Positions 37,534 through 46,518 of a stretch of 64,000 bases of DNA are shown one piece after another. This DNA is from Persicimonas caeni. GTDB lineage: Bacteria; Myxococcota_A; Bradymonadia; Bradymonadales; Bradymonadaceae. A model generated the notes under the pieces. The model was not told the origin of the DNA and searched no databases. It saw nothing but the letters and a program-made list of their open reading frames with translations. A program made the position numbers and the translations under genes. The stretch spans positions 7,653,074-7,717,073 of the forward strand of contig NZ_CP041186.1 of NCBI RefSeq assembly GCF_006517175.1, given 5' to 3'. Position 1 is the first letter of the stretch; every line of letters begins with the position of its first letter.

Positions 37534-39045
37534 ATGTCTCTCATCGACAAAACCATCCGGGGGATCGCCTGGAGCACCGCCGGCAAGATCTTTGCCCAGG
37601 TGTTCGGTTTTGTGCTGTCGATCGTGTTGGCGCGCCTGCTCGTCCCCGAGGACTACGGTCTGTGGGGGATGATCGTCGTCATCGTCAACTTCATCACCCT
37701 CTTTGGTGAACTTGGCTTTGGCGCGGCGCTCATCCAGCGCAAGGAAATCGACGAGCGCCACCTCTCCTCGGTCTTCTGGCTCAACGTCGTCGTCGGCGTC
37801 GTCCTGGCCGCCCTGCTCGCGCTGAGCGCGCCAGCTATCGCCGAGTTCTACGAGCAACCCCTGCTCGTCGACCTGACCCGCATCGTCGCGCTCAACTTCT
37901 TGGTCGCGCCGCTCAACATGGTCCAGCGCGCCATCTTCAACCGCGAGATGTGGTTCAAGCAGCTCGCCGTGGTCGATTCGGTCAAGGTCGTCATCGCCGG
38001 CTGCGTCGCCGTGGGCATGGCGCTGACCGGCTGGGGCGTGTGGAGTCTGGTCGGCCAATCGGTCACCATCACCGTCGTGAGCGCCATCGCGTTGTGGTTC
38101 GCCTCCGATTGGCGGCCGAGCTTCACGTTCGACCGCCACGCGCTGGGCGACCTGCTCGGCTTCAGCGCCAACCTGTTCGGCTTCAAGACCATCAACTACT
38201 GGGCGCGCCAGGTCGACGACGTCCTCATCGGCAAAGTAATGGGCGCCTCGGCGCTCGGCGTCTACACCCTGGCCTACTCGACGATGATGGTGCCTCTCAA
38301 AGAGGTCACCCACGTGTTGAGCGGCGTGATGTTCCCGGCGTTGTCCAAGATTCAAGACGACCCCGCCCGGGTCAAAGGGATCTATTTGCGCGCGATTTCA
38401 ATGATCGCGCTTATCACCTTCCCGATGATGCTCCTGCTGTGGGCGAGCGCCGACGTGTTCATCCTGACCGTCTACGGCGAGAAATGGGCGGGCGCGATCA
38501 GCATCCTCGAGATCTACTGCTTCGTGGGCCTCTACCAGTCGATCGGCACCTCGGTGGGCTGGCTCTACAAGTCGCAGGGCCGCACCGACCTGATGTTCAA
38601 GTACGGGTTGGTGGCCAGCATTCTGATCATCGTGAGCATCCTCATCGGCGTGTATATCGGCACCGTCGAGGCGGTCGCGATTTCGTACGCCATCATGACC
38701 GGCGGCGTGCTCATCTATCCGCAGTTCATGATCCCCGGAAAGCTCGTCGGGATGCGCTTTCGCGAGGTGATCGGCGCCGTGGCCAGCATCTTCGGCTGTG
38801 CGGCGCTCGCCGCGGCCGCCATCTGGGGGCTGGGCACGCAGCTCCCCGAGACGTGGCCCGCCTGGGCGCAGTTTGTCACGCAGGCCGTCTCGGGTATCCT
38901 GCTCTATCTCGGGATCATCCATACCCTGAAGATCGCGGCGTACGTCGAGCTTCGCGACTTCATCCGTGAGCAGTTGGCCAAAAAGCGTGGCAAAACAGAC
39001 GACATCGATAGGGGCGACGCCGATAAGGACGAGGGGGCGCAGTAG
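37534..39045 (+). CDS. Lipopolysaccharide/exopolysaccharide flippase, MOP superfamily (WzxC-like)
   Basis: A 503-residue membrane protein with about 12-14 helices. The N-terminus GIAWSTAGKIFAQVFGFVLS, RLLVPEDYGLWGM and FGELGFGAALIQRKEI is the hallmark of the Polysacc_synt / WzxC group of MOP flippases, which turn undecaprenyl-linked sugar units across the inner membrane. VGKVMGASALGVYTLAYS-type central sequence is also present (ALGVYTLAYSTMM). A short charged tail follows. ATG 37534 starts it at the normal position; the frame is open further up. Its TAG stop is directly followed by the ATG of the sulfatase-like gene (TAGATG), so the two are translationally linked. Confidence 0.93.
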   Translation: MSLIDKTIRGIAWSTAGKIFAQVFGFVLSIVLARLLVPEDYGLWGMIVVIVNFITLFGELGFGAALIQRKEIDERHLSSVFWLNVVVGVVLAALLALSAPAIAEFYEQPLLVDLTRIVALNFLVAPLNMVQRAIFNREMWFKQLAVVDSVKVVIAGCVAVGMALTGWGVWSLVGQSVTITVVSAIALWFASDWRPSFTFDRHALGDLLGFSANLFGFKTINYWARQVDDVLIGKVMGASALGVYTLAYSTMMVPLKEVTHVLSGVMFPALSKIQDDPARVKGIYLRAISMIALITFPMMLLLWASADVFILTVYGEKWAGAISILEIYCFVGLYQSIGTSVGWLYKSQGRTDLMFKYGLVASILIIVSILIGVYIGTVEAVAISYAIMTGGVLIYPQFMIPGKLVGMRFREVIGAVASIFGCAALAAAAIWGLGTQLPETWPAWAQFVTQAVSGILLYLGIIHTLKIAAYVELRDFIREQLAKKRGKTDDIDRGDADKDEGAQ

Positions 39046-41112
39046 ATGAGCTCCGACGCCAAATCGAGCCGTACGCTCTCGTCGGCGGTGATGCCCCTGG
39101 CGGTCGCAGGCGCGGCGGCTGGGCTTTTTCTGGGCGGCGTCGACGCGGCGTGGTCGATTGTGTCGGGCTTCGCGGCCACCCTCGACGGGCCGGGGCTAGC
39201 CGGGCTCGTGGGCGTCTCCGCGCTGCTCTCCGGCGGGCTCGGCGGCTGGCTCGGGGCGCTGCTCGGCCTGCTCGCCTGGGGCCTTTCGAAAGCCCGCGCG
39301 CTGCAGCCCGCCGAGAGTGGCCTGCTGTCGACGAAGAATATCCTGGGTGCGTGCCTCACCGCCGGTTTGGTCGTCGCCGCCCTGCTCTTTCGGATGGACG
39401 CGGTCTTTCCGTATCTGTCGATTCCGCCGCTGGCCGTGGCCGGGGTGCTCGCGCCCTTTTTATTCGTCCATCGCACGGCCGCCGTGGCCCGCTGGGTCGT
39501 CTGGGGCGTACTTGTCGTCGCCATGGGCGCACTCGCCGAGGTCGGCGTCTACGAGTTCTCGCGCCACGGCTCGGGCTCCGGCGCGCGCCTGCACGGCCTC
39601 GTGGTGCTCGGCTACTGGGCGGTGGCCACCCTGGGCGTGTACGCGCTCATCCGCAAAAAGCTCGCCAGCACATCACTCACCTCGCCCACGATGCTCGCAG
39701 CCGTGCTCGCCATGGCGCTCGTGGCGACCGTGATGGTCCCGTGGGCGCTGGCGACGCGCGGCTGGCATAGCCTCAAGACGGTCGCCTACCTTCGCACGGC
39801 GGTCACGTATCGAGCTTTGAGCGCCCTGCCCCATTTCGAGCCCCTCTCGCGCGACGCGACCGCCAAACAGCTCGCAAACCTCGCCTCCAAATTCGAATGC
39901 GCGACGGATACACCCACGCAGCCTCCGGTGGCGCGCGCAGCCTTCGAAGGGCCCGAGCCCGTACGCGGGGTCGTGGTGGTCGTCGTCGACACCTTTCGCA
40001 TCGATCGCTTCGGCTCCTGGCGCGACGGTACGCCCCTGACGCCGAACCTCGACGCGTTTCGAAAGACGGCGCACACGTTCAACGCGGCTTACGCCTCGAC
40101 GCCAAAGACCTGGCACTCGGTCGGCGCGCTGCTCACGGGGACTGCGCCGGGCCTCCAGAACGCACCGCTCGAGAGCATTCACGAGCGCATGATCGTCGAC
40201 GACCTGCACGCCGCCGGAGTGCACACCGCCGCGGTGCCCACGCACCGCTATATGCGCCATCTCGTGGCCGACTTCGAGCAGATGTCGCTCGACGCCTACG
40301 GCGACAACAAGCCCGAGCACGAACCTGCCGCCGAGCAGACGACGCGCGCAGGTCTCGCCCTGTTGGACGATATCGCCCAACGGGACGACGACACCGGCAA
40401 GGAGCAGCGCTTCTTCACGCTCGTGCACTATTACGGCCCGCACGCCCCCTACGAGCTCAACGAACACTTTAAGTTCGGCGACGACATGCAGGCCCGCTAC
40501 GACGCCGAGATCGCCAACACGGACCATTGGGTCGGCGAGCTTCTGGCCGGCGTCGACGAGCGCTTCGGCGAGGACGTGGCGGTGTTGGTGCTGTCCGACC
40601 ACGGCGAGGAGTTCTGGGATCACGGCTACCGCTACCACTCGCTGCGGCTCTACGACGAGTCGACGCGCGTGCTGATGATGCTGCGCGCGCCGGGAGTCAG
40701 CCCCGGCGCCCCGCTGCGCCGCCTGGTCAGCACGGCCGACGTGGCGCCGACGCTGCTCGAGCTATTGGACGTGCCGGGCGACGTGGAGTCGATGGAGGGC
40801 CGCTCGCTGCTCGACAACACCGACGAGCCGCCCGTCTTTTTGATGAGCGCGCGCAAGAACAGCGTCGGGCTCGTCGACGGCGCCGCCAAGCTCATCGTCA
40901 ATCGCCCGGCGGGGATTCTGGAGCTGTACGACCTTTACGCCGATCCGAGCGAACAGAAGAATATCGCCGATCGCCGCCCCGAGGCGGTCCACGCCATGTA
41001 TTGCAAGTTGAGCGCGATGATGCGCGAGAAGGGCGAGCCGATCGACGCGCCGCCCTTCTCCATCCCCGAGCCGATCAAACGGGCCCACGAAATCCGTGGC
41101 GCCACAAAATAG
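39046..41112 (+). CDS. Membrane-bound sulfatase-like enzyme (alkaline phosphatase superfamily)
   Basis: A 688-residue protein with about seven hydrophobic helices in the first 250 residues and then a sulfatase domain. Metal-binding segments: GVVVVVVDTFRIDRFGSW and LVLSDHGEEFWDHG. At the usual nucleophile site the sequence is ASTPKTWHSVGALLTG, with Ser-Thr-Pro-Lys-Thr instead of Cys-x-Pro-Ser-Arg. A Ser at this place can be matured to formylglycine by anaerobic-type enzymes, or the Thr/Ser may act directly as in phosphoethanolamine and phosphoglycerol transferases. So it could remove sulfate or transfer a phosphate group to a surface sugar. Starts immediately after the flippase stop; a sulfotransferase follows 32 bp on. 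Confidence 0.88.
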   Translation: MSSDAKSSRTLSSAVMPLAVAGAAAGLFLGGVDAAWSIVSGFAATLDGPGLAGLVGVSALLSGGLGGWLGALLGLLAWGLSKARALQPAESGLLSTKNILGACLTAGLVVAALLFRMDAVFPYLSIPPLAVAGVLAPFLFVHRTAAVARWVVWGVLVVAMGALAEVGVYEFSRHGSGSGARLHGLVVLGYWAVATLGVYALIRKKLASTSLTSPTMLAAVLAMALVATVMVPWALATRGWHSLKTVAYLRTAVTYRALSALPHFEPLSRDATAKQLANLASKFECATDTPTQPPVARAAFEGPEPVRGVVVVVVDTFRIDRFGSWRDGTPLTPNLDAFRKTAHTFNAAYASTPKTWHSVGALLTGTAPGLQNAPLESIHERMIVDDLHAAGVHTAAVPTHRYMRHLVADFEQMSLDAYGDNKPEHEPAAEQTTRAGLALLDDIAQRDDDTGKEQRFFTLVHYYGPHAPYELNEHFKFGDDMQARYDAEIANTDHWVGELLAGVDERFGEDVAVLVLSDHGEEFWDHGYRYHSLRLYDESTRVLMMLRAPGVSPGAPLRRLVSTADVAPTLLELLDVPGDVESMEGRSLLDNTDEPPVFLMSARKNSVGLVDGAAKLIVNRPAGILELYDLYADPSEQKNIADRRPEAVHAMYCKLSAMMREKGEPIDAPPFSIPEPIKRAHEIRGATK

Positions 41113-41144
41113 CTTTGACCCCCATCAACCCTGCGCAACGCCAT

Positions 41145-41957
41145 ATGCCCACCAAGACTGATCTGCAAGCCACCGTCGCCAACGTCGGCTCCTTCATTCG
41201 CCAGTCGGTCACCCGGCCGGTCGAGGACCGGATCTTCTTCGTCCACCTGCCCAAGTGCGGCGGCAAGTCGATCGACAAGGCCATCCGTCGGGTGGTGCGC
41301 GCGGTGCCGGGCCGCCGCCGCGGGCGCATCGTGTCGCTCGACGAGCCGGCGACCACCAGGGCCGCCGACGCCATGGGCGTATCGGTTTGGGACGTGCGCG
41401 ACCACCTTCAGGCCTTCTACCTGAGTCAAGACGACGTGCATTACCTGAGGGGTCACTTCCAGGTGCGCGAAGACCTCATGGAACGCTACGCCGGTGAGTT
41501 CGCCTTCGTCACGGTGATGCGCGAGCCGGTAAAGCGCTGGATCTCGCACTACTTCTTCAACCGCTACAAGAAGGACGACCACTTTCGTATCGAGATAGGG
41601 CTCGAGGAGTTTGTGGAGACGGAGCGCGCCCGTGACCTGGGGCAGATGTACCTGCGCTATTTCAGCGGCACCGGACAGGTGGAGGGGTCGGTGGGCGAAG
41701 ACAAGGACGTCCGCGACCGCGCGCGACGCAATTTGGAGCGATTCGAGCTCGTCGGGTTCCTCGGTGAACTCGATGATTTCCGCGCGAAGTTCGAGAAGCG
41801 ATTCGGAGCCGACCTCACTACCTTTAAACGCAACAAGAACCCCGCGCCGAAGGCTGCGCTTCGCGAGGAACTCACCCCGGAGCTGCGCGCGCGCATCGAA
41901 GAGCTCTGCGAGCCCGACATCGAGCTGTACGAGCATGCTCGCGCTCGGTACGCCTGA
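41145..41957 (+). CDS. Sulfotransferase family 2-like protein
   Basis: A 270-residue sulfotransferase. FVHLPKCGGKSIDKAI (33-48) is the 5'-phosphosulfate loop that binds PAPS, and VMREPVKRWISHYFFNRY (about 124-141) is the 3'-phosphate-binding loop with its Arg and Ser. The fold type is that of heparan-sulfate and carbohydrate sulfotransferases, so the acceptor is probably a sugar. ATG 41145 is chosen because the conserved domain starts just behind it; the frame extends upstream only as an overlap with the sulfatase gene. The genes flippase, sulfatase-like and sulfotransferase lie in a row, which suggests a sulfated surface glycan. No aps or PAPS synthesis gene is in the window. Confidence 0.9.
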   Translation: MPTKTDLQATVANVGSFIRQSVTRPVEDRIFFVHLPKCGGKSIDKAIRRVVRAVPGRRRGRIVSLDEPATTRAADAMGVSVWDVRDHLQAFYLSQDDVHYLRGHFQVREDLMERYAGEFAFVTVMREPVKRWISHYFFNRYKKDDHFRIEIGLEEFVETERARDLGQMYLRYFSGTGQVEGSVGEDKDVRDRARRNLERFELVGFLGELDDFRAKFEKRFGADLTTFKRNKNPAPKAALREELTPELRARIEELCEPDIELYEHARARYA

Positions 41958-42089
41958 GCACGGCTCTGGAATCTGCTCCGGCCCCTTTGGAAATCTCCCT
42001 GGCATGCGTGGAACGCGTTCCACACCCTCCCAAGAGCGTTCCGAAAACGCCCGAGACTCTTCCCTCGTTGTCCAACGATGAATCCAAGA

Positions 42090-42189
42090 GCGCCGGGGCT
42101 ATTGCGAGAACGCCGGGGCGCGTCGGCGCACGCCGGGGCACCTACGCGTACGCTGGGGAGATTACGCGCGAGCCGGAGAGATTACGCGG
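42090..42189. repeat. Five tandem copies of a degenerate 20-bp repeat
   Basis: Units start at 42090, 42110, 42130, 42150 and 42170 with the pattern ACGCCGGGGCnnnTACGCG; the last two share GAGATTACGCG. The array lies between the convergent 3' ends of the sulfotransferase and the GT4 gene and runs into the last codons of the latter. Confidence 0.7.
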
Positions 42190-43411
42190 AGGAGATCGCC
42201 TCTTCGTAAAGAGCCAAAAGCGCTCGATTGAGCTTCTGCAGGTCGTACCGCCCCTCGACGAGCGCACGCGCTCGCCGGGACATCTTCCGCCAGTCCTGCT
42301 CGCGTTCGATGAGCTTGGCGAGGGCGTCGGCCAGCGCGGTGGCGTCGCGCGACGTGCAGACGTAGCCCGTCTCGCCGTGGATCATGCCCTCGGAAATCCC
42401 GCCGATATCGGTCACGACCACCGGAAGCCCGGTCGCGTGGGCCTCCTGGACGACCACGCCCTGCGTCTCCTCGTCGCCGCGGGCGGTGCGCACGCTCGGC
42501 AACACGAAGATATCGGAGTCGGCGTACAGCTCGCGGACCTCATCGTGCGTCTTCGGCCCGAGAAGCTCGACGCGCCCGCCCAGGTCGAGTTCGTCAATGA
42601 GGGCCTGCAGCTCGGCCTCGAGCTCGCCGCCGCCCGCGATGCGGTAGACGACGTCGAAGCCTCGGTCGACGAGTTCCCGTACCGCCCGAATCGCGTACGA
42701 GAGCCCCTTTGCGGGCACCAGACGCGCCACCGAGACCAGACGCACCGGCTCGCCGGGTTCGTGGGTCGGCTCGCGATACTCGAAACTGCTCAGGTCGACG
42801 CCCATCGGCAGCACGCGGATGCGCTCGGCGGGGCAGCCGAGCTCGATGAGCCGCCTCTTCAGGAACTGCGAGTTGACGGTAAAGAGGTCGCCCCACCGAA
42901 ACATGCTGCGGTAGCTGTCGGCCCCCTGCTGTCTGGGATAGACGTTGGCGCCGTAGCCGTGGAAGGTCGTGATCACCTTCGTGTCGTAACCCAGGCGACG
43001 AAGCGCCGAGGCGTAGCGGCCGTAGTCGCCGAAATGACAGTGGATCACGTCGAAGGGGCCGGCGTCGATGAGTTGCGGCAAAAAATAGCCGGGCAGCGGC
43101 GAGATCTCGAGCCGGCTCGCTCCGCACTTGTTGAGCGCGCGCAGGGTGTCGAACTGGGCTCGGCGGCTGTGCCCGCGCAGGTGGGCGAGCATGCGGCGCC
43201 ACCGCCCCAGCCCCGCCGGGGGGATTTCGGGGCGGTAGTGGGTCTTCGCGCCCAGATCGTAGTGTTGAAAAGCCCGGTGCATGACGGTATCAACGACCGG
43301 CGAGGCGAAGATCTCGACGTCGGCGCCCAGGTCGATCAACCCGGTGATCTGCTGGAGGATGAACGTCTGGGAGAGCTGAGGGAACTTCCCTGTTACAAAA
43401 GCAATGCGCAT
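42182..43411 (-). CDS. Glycosyltransferase family 4, exopolysaccharide type
   Basis: A 409-residue GT-B enzyme. N-terminal half MRIAFVTGKFPQLSQTFILQ is typical of the WcaL/colanic-acid group; the C-terminal half has VRLVSVARLVPAKGL, the donor-binding segment with Glu-x7-Glu in GDEETQGVVVQEAHATGLPVV, and GRVELLGPKTHDEVRELY. It should add a sugar from a nucleotide donor to a lipid-linked intermediate in the cytoplasm. ATG 43411 is chosen because it gives the standard N-terminus. The GT2 gene is divergent, with starts only 48 bp apart, so both probably share a control region. Confidence 0.93.
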   Translation of the reverse strand: MRIAFVTGKFPQLSQTFILQQITGLIDLGADVEIFASPVVDTVMHRAFQHYDLGAKTHYRPEIPPAGLGRWRRMLAHLRGHSRRAQFDTLRALNKCGASRLEISPLPGYFLPQLIDAGPFDVIHCHFGDYGRYASALRRLGYDTKVITTFHGYGANVYPRQQGADSYRSMFRWGDLFTVNSQFLKRRLIELGCPAERIRVLPMGVDLSSFEYREPTHEPGEPVRLVSVARLVPAKGLSYAIRAVRELVDRGFDVVYRIAGGGELEAELQALIDELDLGGRVELLGPKTHDEVRELYADSDIFVLPSVRTARGDEETQGVVVQEAHATGLPVVVTDIGGISEGMIHGETGYVCTSRDATALADALAKLIEREQDWRKMSRRARALVEGRYDLQKLNRALLALYEEAISSA

Positions 43412-43459
43412 AGTCTCGCTGCTGTCTGAGAGCACGTGCGTCCCGTCACTTCGTACACC

Positions 43460-44371
43460 ATGACACAAGCCCTACCAAGCGTCTCGGTCATAATCCCGGT
43501 CTACGATGACTACAAGCGCCTCGAACGGTGCCTGTACGCCCTCGAAGGCCAGACCTATCCGAACGACCGCTACGAAATCATCGTCGTCGACAACGGCACG
43601 CCCGAAGAGCGCGTGCCGGACATCGAGGAGACGTTCTCGAACGTTCGCGCCATCCGCGAGGAGACGCCCGGCTCGTACGCCGCGCGAAACGCGGGCATCG
43701 CCGCGGCCACCGGGGACGTCTTCGCCTTCACCGACGCCGATTGCCTGCCCGCATGGGACTGGCTCGAGCGTGGAGTCGAAGCGCTGGAGCGCGACCCCGA
43801 GATTGGACTCGTGGGCGGTCAGATCCTGCTCTTCGCCAACAACGAAGACGAGATGACGCTCGCCGAGACTTGGGAGATGCTCGACGGGTTCCCGCAGGAA
43901 AAATACGTCGAGGAGTATAATTTCGGAGCCACGGCCAACGTCTTTACCCGCCGCGAGGTGGTCGAGGACGTGGGCCCCTTCAACCTCGAGTTTTACTCGG
44001 GTGGTGACCGCGAGTGGGGCGAGCGCGTCGCCGCCGATGGATGGAAAGTGGTTTACGCCGCCGGCGTGCGCGTGCGACACCCGGCGCGACGCACCTTGGG
44101 CGCGTTGCTAAGAAAGACCCTTCGCACGACGCGTGGAGACTTTCAGCGACAGCAACAGCACGGCAACTGGTCGCCTTTTCGGCGCGCGACGCGCTTCGCA
44201 GAAGCCTGCTTTCGACTGGCCACGCCAGTTCCGCGTGCCGCTTGGATACTAGCGACCGCGTCGGGGAGTCCGGCGACGCGCGGCCGCTATGCGCTCGTCC
44301 ATACCCTAGTAATGGCGACCAAGGAGTGGGAACTCATCAAACTATTGTGTCGCAACCATCCGGACGGCTGA
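43460..44371 (+). CDS. Glycosyltransferase family 2
   Basis: A 303-residue GT-A enzyme. SVSVIIPVYDDYKRLERCL and YEIIVVDNGT form the nucleotide-binding part; AFTDADCLP holds the DxD metal site; GGDREWGERVAADGWKVVYA is the acceptor-side region with the catalytic acidic residues (ED-like). The C-terminal 70 residues are basic and partly hydrophobic, possibly a membrane-association segment. Divergent from the GT4 gene. Its likely job is one of the transfer steps in the same surface glycan. The 566 bp that follow hold two minus-strand terminators and only a doubtful small frame (44415-44831). Confidence 0.93.
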   Translation: MTQALPSVSVIIPVYDDYKRLERCLYALEGQTYPNDRYEIIVVDNGTPEERVPDIEETFSNVRAIREETPGSYAARNAGIAAATGDVFAFTDADCLPAWDWLERGVEALERDPEIGLVGGQILLFANNEDEMTLAETWEMLDGFPQEKYVEEYNFGATANVFTRREVVEDVGPFNLEFYSGGDREWGERVAADGWKVVYAAGVRVRHPARRTLGALLRKTLRTTRGDFQRQQQHGNWSPFRRATRFAEACFRLATPVPRAAWILATASGSPATRGRYALVHTLVMATKEWELIKLLCRNHPDG

Positions 44372-44414
44372 GTTGCGGCGCCTCGGTCTTTCTCTTCCAT
44401 CGTAAGCGCTCTTG

Positions 44415-44831
44415 TCATCCGTGGCGATGCATTCTCTTCGGTCCCTTGCCTACGAAACCGGTAGATTGCAGACGTTCACTGCAATCGCGATAGAATCGAA
44501 AAGCCTCCGTCGGGCAAAGCCGACGGAGGCTCGCGAACAGTAGCTCGCCCGAAGTCACTCCACCAAGGTCTAGCGTAGTGGAGACAGCCGGGATCTGGCT
44601 GTCCCTCAAATAGCCTGCTCGAAATACTAGCTCAGGACACCAAACACGGTGGGCGGAAACACACACTGTGACGTTGTAGCATGAATCTGAGCACGAGTGG
44701 GTCATTGCGATTCGGTACGCGAGGTAATCGAGGCGGTCGAACGCGTCGGGCGTGGGCCGGTCCCAGTCGAGTTCTGCGGGGATGATTTTTTCCGCAGACC
44801 TGCCTGCCAACAGTGTTCCGAGAAAGGCCAT
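44415..44831 (-). CDS. Doubtful small protein between two terminators
   Basis: A 138-residue frame starting MAFLGTLLAGRSAEK. It is the only sizeable minus-strand frame between the peptidase terminator and the hairpin at 44499-44531, but the hairpin lies inside the frame, there is no clear Shine-Dalgarno sequence, and no family is recognised. The 566-bp region 44372-44937 may simply be non-coding, or hold a small RNA ending at the 44499 terminator. Confidence 0.2.
   Translation of the reverse strand: MAFLGTLLAGRSAEKIIPAELDWDRPTPDAFDRLDYLAYRIAMTHSCSDSCYNVTVCVSAHRVWCPELVFRAGYLRDSQIPAVSTTLDLGGVTSGELLFASLRRLCPTEAFRFYRDCSERLQSTGFVGKGPKRMHRHG
44499..44531 (-). terminator. Rho-independent terminator, minus strand
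   Basis: Stem GCCTCCGTCGG (44503-44513) with CCGACGGAGGC (44520-44530), loop of 6, followed on the minus strand by TTTT (44499-44502). Nothing clearly annotated ends here, which suggests a short minus-strand transcript from the region 44540-44860. Confidence 0.72.
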
Positions 44832-44860
44832 GCTAACTTCGACAGCCTTACATTTGTGCA

Positions 44861-44907
44861 ATGAAGAAGAGCCCTGCTCCCCTTCTCTGGACGAAAGGAG
44901 CAGGGCT
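44861..44907 (-). terminator. Rho-independent terminator of the trypsin-like lipoprotein gene
   Basis: Stem AGCCCTGCTCC (44870-44880) with GGAGCAGGGCT (44897-44907), followed on the minus strand by the T-rich TCTTCTTCAT. It lies 31 bp after the stop of the peptidase gene. Confidence 0.75.
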
Positions 44908-44937
44908 GTTGGCAAGCGGAAAGCTACCCGTTCAGGT

Positions 44938-46518
44938 TCAGATCTCCTTGCACTTTACGCCGAACCCGTCCGTAACATAGCCGGCGCGAATTCGAATCCC
45001 CTGAACAGCATCGCCACTGGGGCAAGATGAATAACCCCAAGTTCCATCAATAGTGCCCATTGCGGCCCCAGGTACAGCGCTAACTGAGCGGGTCCACGTC
45101 CCCACCGTGTCTCCAGGCGCCGTACATACAATCGCACTCACATTGCCAATTCGATTGTTGGCTTCATCAGCGTAGATATGCGTAATGTAGCTTCCGGGCT
45201 TGCAGTGCAACTCTTCGTTGTCGGGAAAGCGCTGCACATACCGGTTGTAGTAGTATTCGTGAATTGACATTGACGTCCAGTAGTCTCCTCCGACTCTGAC
45301 GACGTAATCCTCGGTCCTGATCTTGGTGAACGTCAATGTGTCGTCATAGGGGCCACAGATAATTCCAAAATTACCCGTATCGTTCCACCCAGACGTGCGC
45401 CCGATGATTCCTACAGCCGCAAAGTCTGGAGGACAGGAGAGGTTGTAGTAGTTTCCGCCACTGCCTCCCAGCCAGGCTCCATAGTACCAAGAGCTATCAT
45501 AAGGCAGGGAATCTGGTCGGTTCCCGTTGGTATGGCCGCGGTAGTCCTTGATGCGTGAGGGGAAATACGAGCCAACGTTGGTATTCCACGTGTGGCCGAT
45601 GTTAACTCCGTGCACCTTTTGATTCCAGCGACTGAATACTGCCCCGCCAGATGAGCCTCCGAGTGTATCGGCATTATGCTCGAAGGTTCCTTGGTGCCCA
45701 TTCCACCAGCCATTATCCTTGTCGGTCGTCATGCCGGATGACCAAAGGACCTTGTCCGTTGTGTCCCATGAGGTCTCATTGACCGATAGTACGGCTAGAT
45801 CCTCAGAGTTCTCGAAGTAGTCGTAGGTGACCCGACTATGCCCCCAGATTGCCGCCGGCGGAACACTTACCGAATAGTTCCACTGGTCGGTAGCCGCTTC
45901 GCTGTCGCAGCGCAGCATCAGGATGTCGCGATCTCCATGTTGACTAGTATTGAAGCTCTCGTACGATCGGCAGTCGAATGCATCATCCCAACCGCCGATC
46001 GGGGCAGTCAGGCCGAGTTGTTTGGTGCGCCGGTCTAGGAAATTCGGAGGGTAATCGCCTGGGGCAAACTGGACCGAATACTGTGTCGAGTTGGACCTAG
46101 AATCCCAACAATGATCGGCAGTTGCTGCGTAATTGTCGGCGACCAAGAATCCTGTACATCCCCCCAAATCGAAGACGCTACGAGCGGAATGCTCGATTCT
46201 CGGCAACCCTGTATCCGTAGGGTCCTCCATATCCACAGCCCACCAGTCCTCGCTTCCAATTATTATCCCCGACTCTCGTTCCTGATACTCCTCACGTGCA
46301 GGCCCGGGTCGCTGTTCTTCAGATGCCGAGTTGCTGGCTCGCTGCGCGGGGGCTGGCTTGGCCTGCGCGTCCTGTAGGCTTGGGTCGCCGGCTTCGCCTT
46401 GGCCTGAGTCAACGGCTTCGCCGCAAGCGGCCGAGCCGAGCGTCAGAAGCAGCGCCCCGGCAATCAACGTGCTGCTCGAGGCTCGGGTCAAGATTCGGCG
46501 TCGGATAAACTGTTGCAT
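44938..46518 (-). CDS. Trypsin-like serine peptidase lipoprotein
   Basis: A 526-residue lipoprotein. Lipobox GSAAC with Cys32, a Gln/Ala/Glu-rich linker (35-80), then a chymotrypsin-fold domain with the full triad: His136 in AATADHCW, Asp198 in GDRDILML, Ser290 in GGSSGGAVF. The region from about 345 on is an extra C-terminal domain with paired cysteines (NLSCPPDFA to ICGPYD; ELHCKPGSYITHIYADE; YSSCPSGDAVQGIRIRAGY) that repeats a CP-type motif three times, perhaps a binding module. The GC content is lower than that of neighbouring genes, and the ISKra4-like element lies next to it, so transfer is possible. Likely role: extracellular protein digestion, fitting a predatory or scavenging life. 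Confidence 0.92.
   Translation of the reverse strand: MQQFIRRRILTRASSSTLIAGALLLTLGSAACGEAVDSGQGEAGDPSLQDAQAKPAPAQRASNSASEEQRPGPAREEYQERESGIIIGSEDWWAVDMEDPTDTGLPRIEHSARSVFDLGGCTGFLVADNYAATADHCWDSRSNSTQYSVQFAPGDYPPNFLDRRTKQLGLTAPIGGWDDAFDCRSYESFNTSQHGDRDILMLRCDSEAATDQWNYSVSVPPAAIWGHSRVTYDYFENSEDLAVLSVNETSWDTTDKVLWSSGMTTDKDNGWWNGHQGTFEHNADTLGGSSGGAVFSRWNQKVHGVNIGHTWNTNVGSYFPSRIKDYRGHTNGNRPDSLPYDSSWYYGAWLGGSGGNYYNLSCPPDFAAVGIIGRTSGWNDTGNFGIICGPYDDTLTFTKIRTEDYVVRVGGDYWTSMSIHEYYYNRYVQRFPDNEELHCKPGSYITHIYADEANNRIGNVSAIVCTAPGDTVGTWTRSVSAVPGAAMGTIDGTWGYSSCPSGDAVQGIRIRAGYVTDGFGVKCKEI

Noticed and set aside
40527-41144. N-terminal extension of the sulfotransferase
   Set aside because: It overlaps the well-supported sulfatase-like gene in another frame and is Arg-rich shadow sequence.
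44464-44486. 8-bp inverted repeat GATTGCAG/CTGCAATC
   Set aside because: No T run, weak stem; not a convincing terminator for the GT2 gene.
44752-45030. Plus-strand frame over the peptidase terminator
   Set aside because: Runs through a terminator hairpin and the end of the peptidase gene, no domain.
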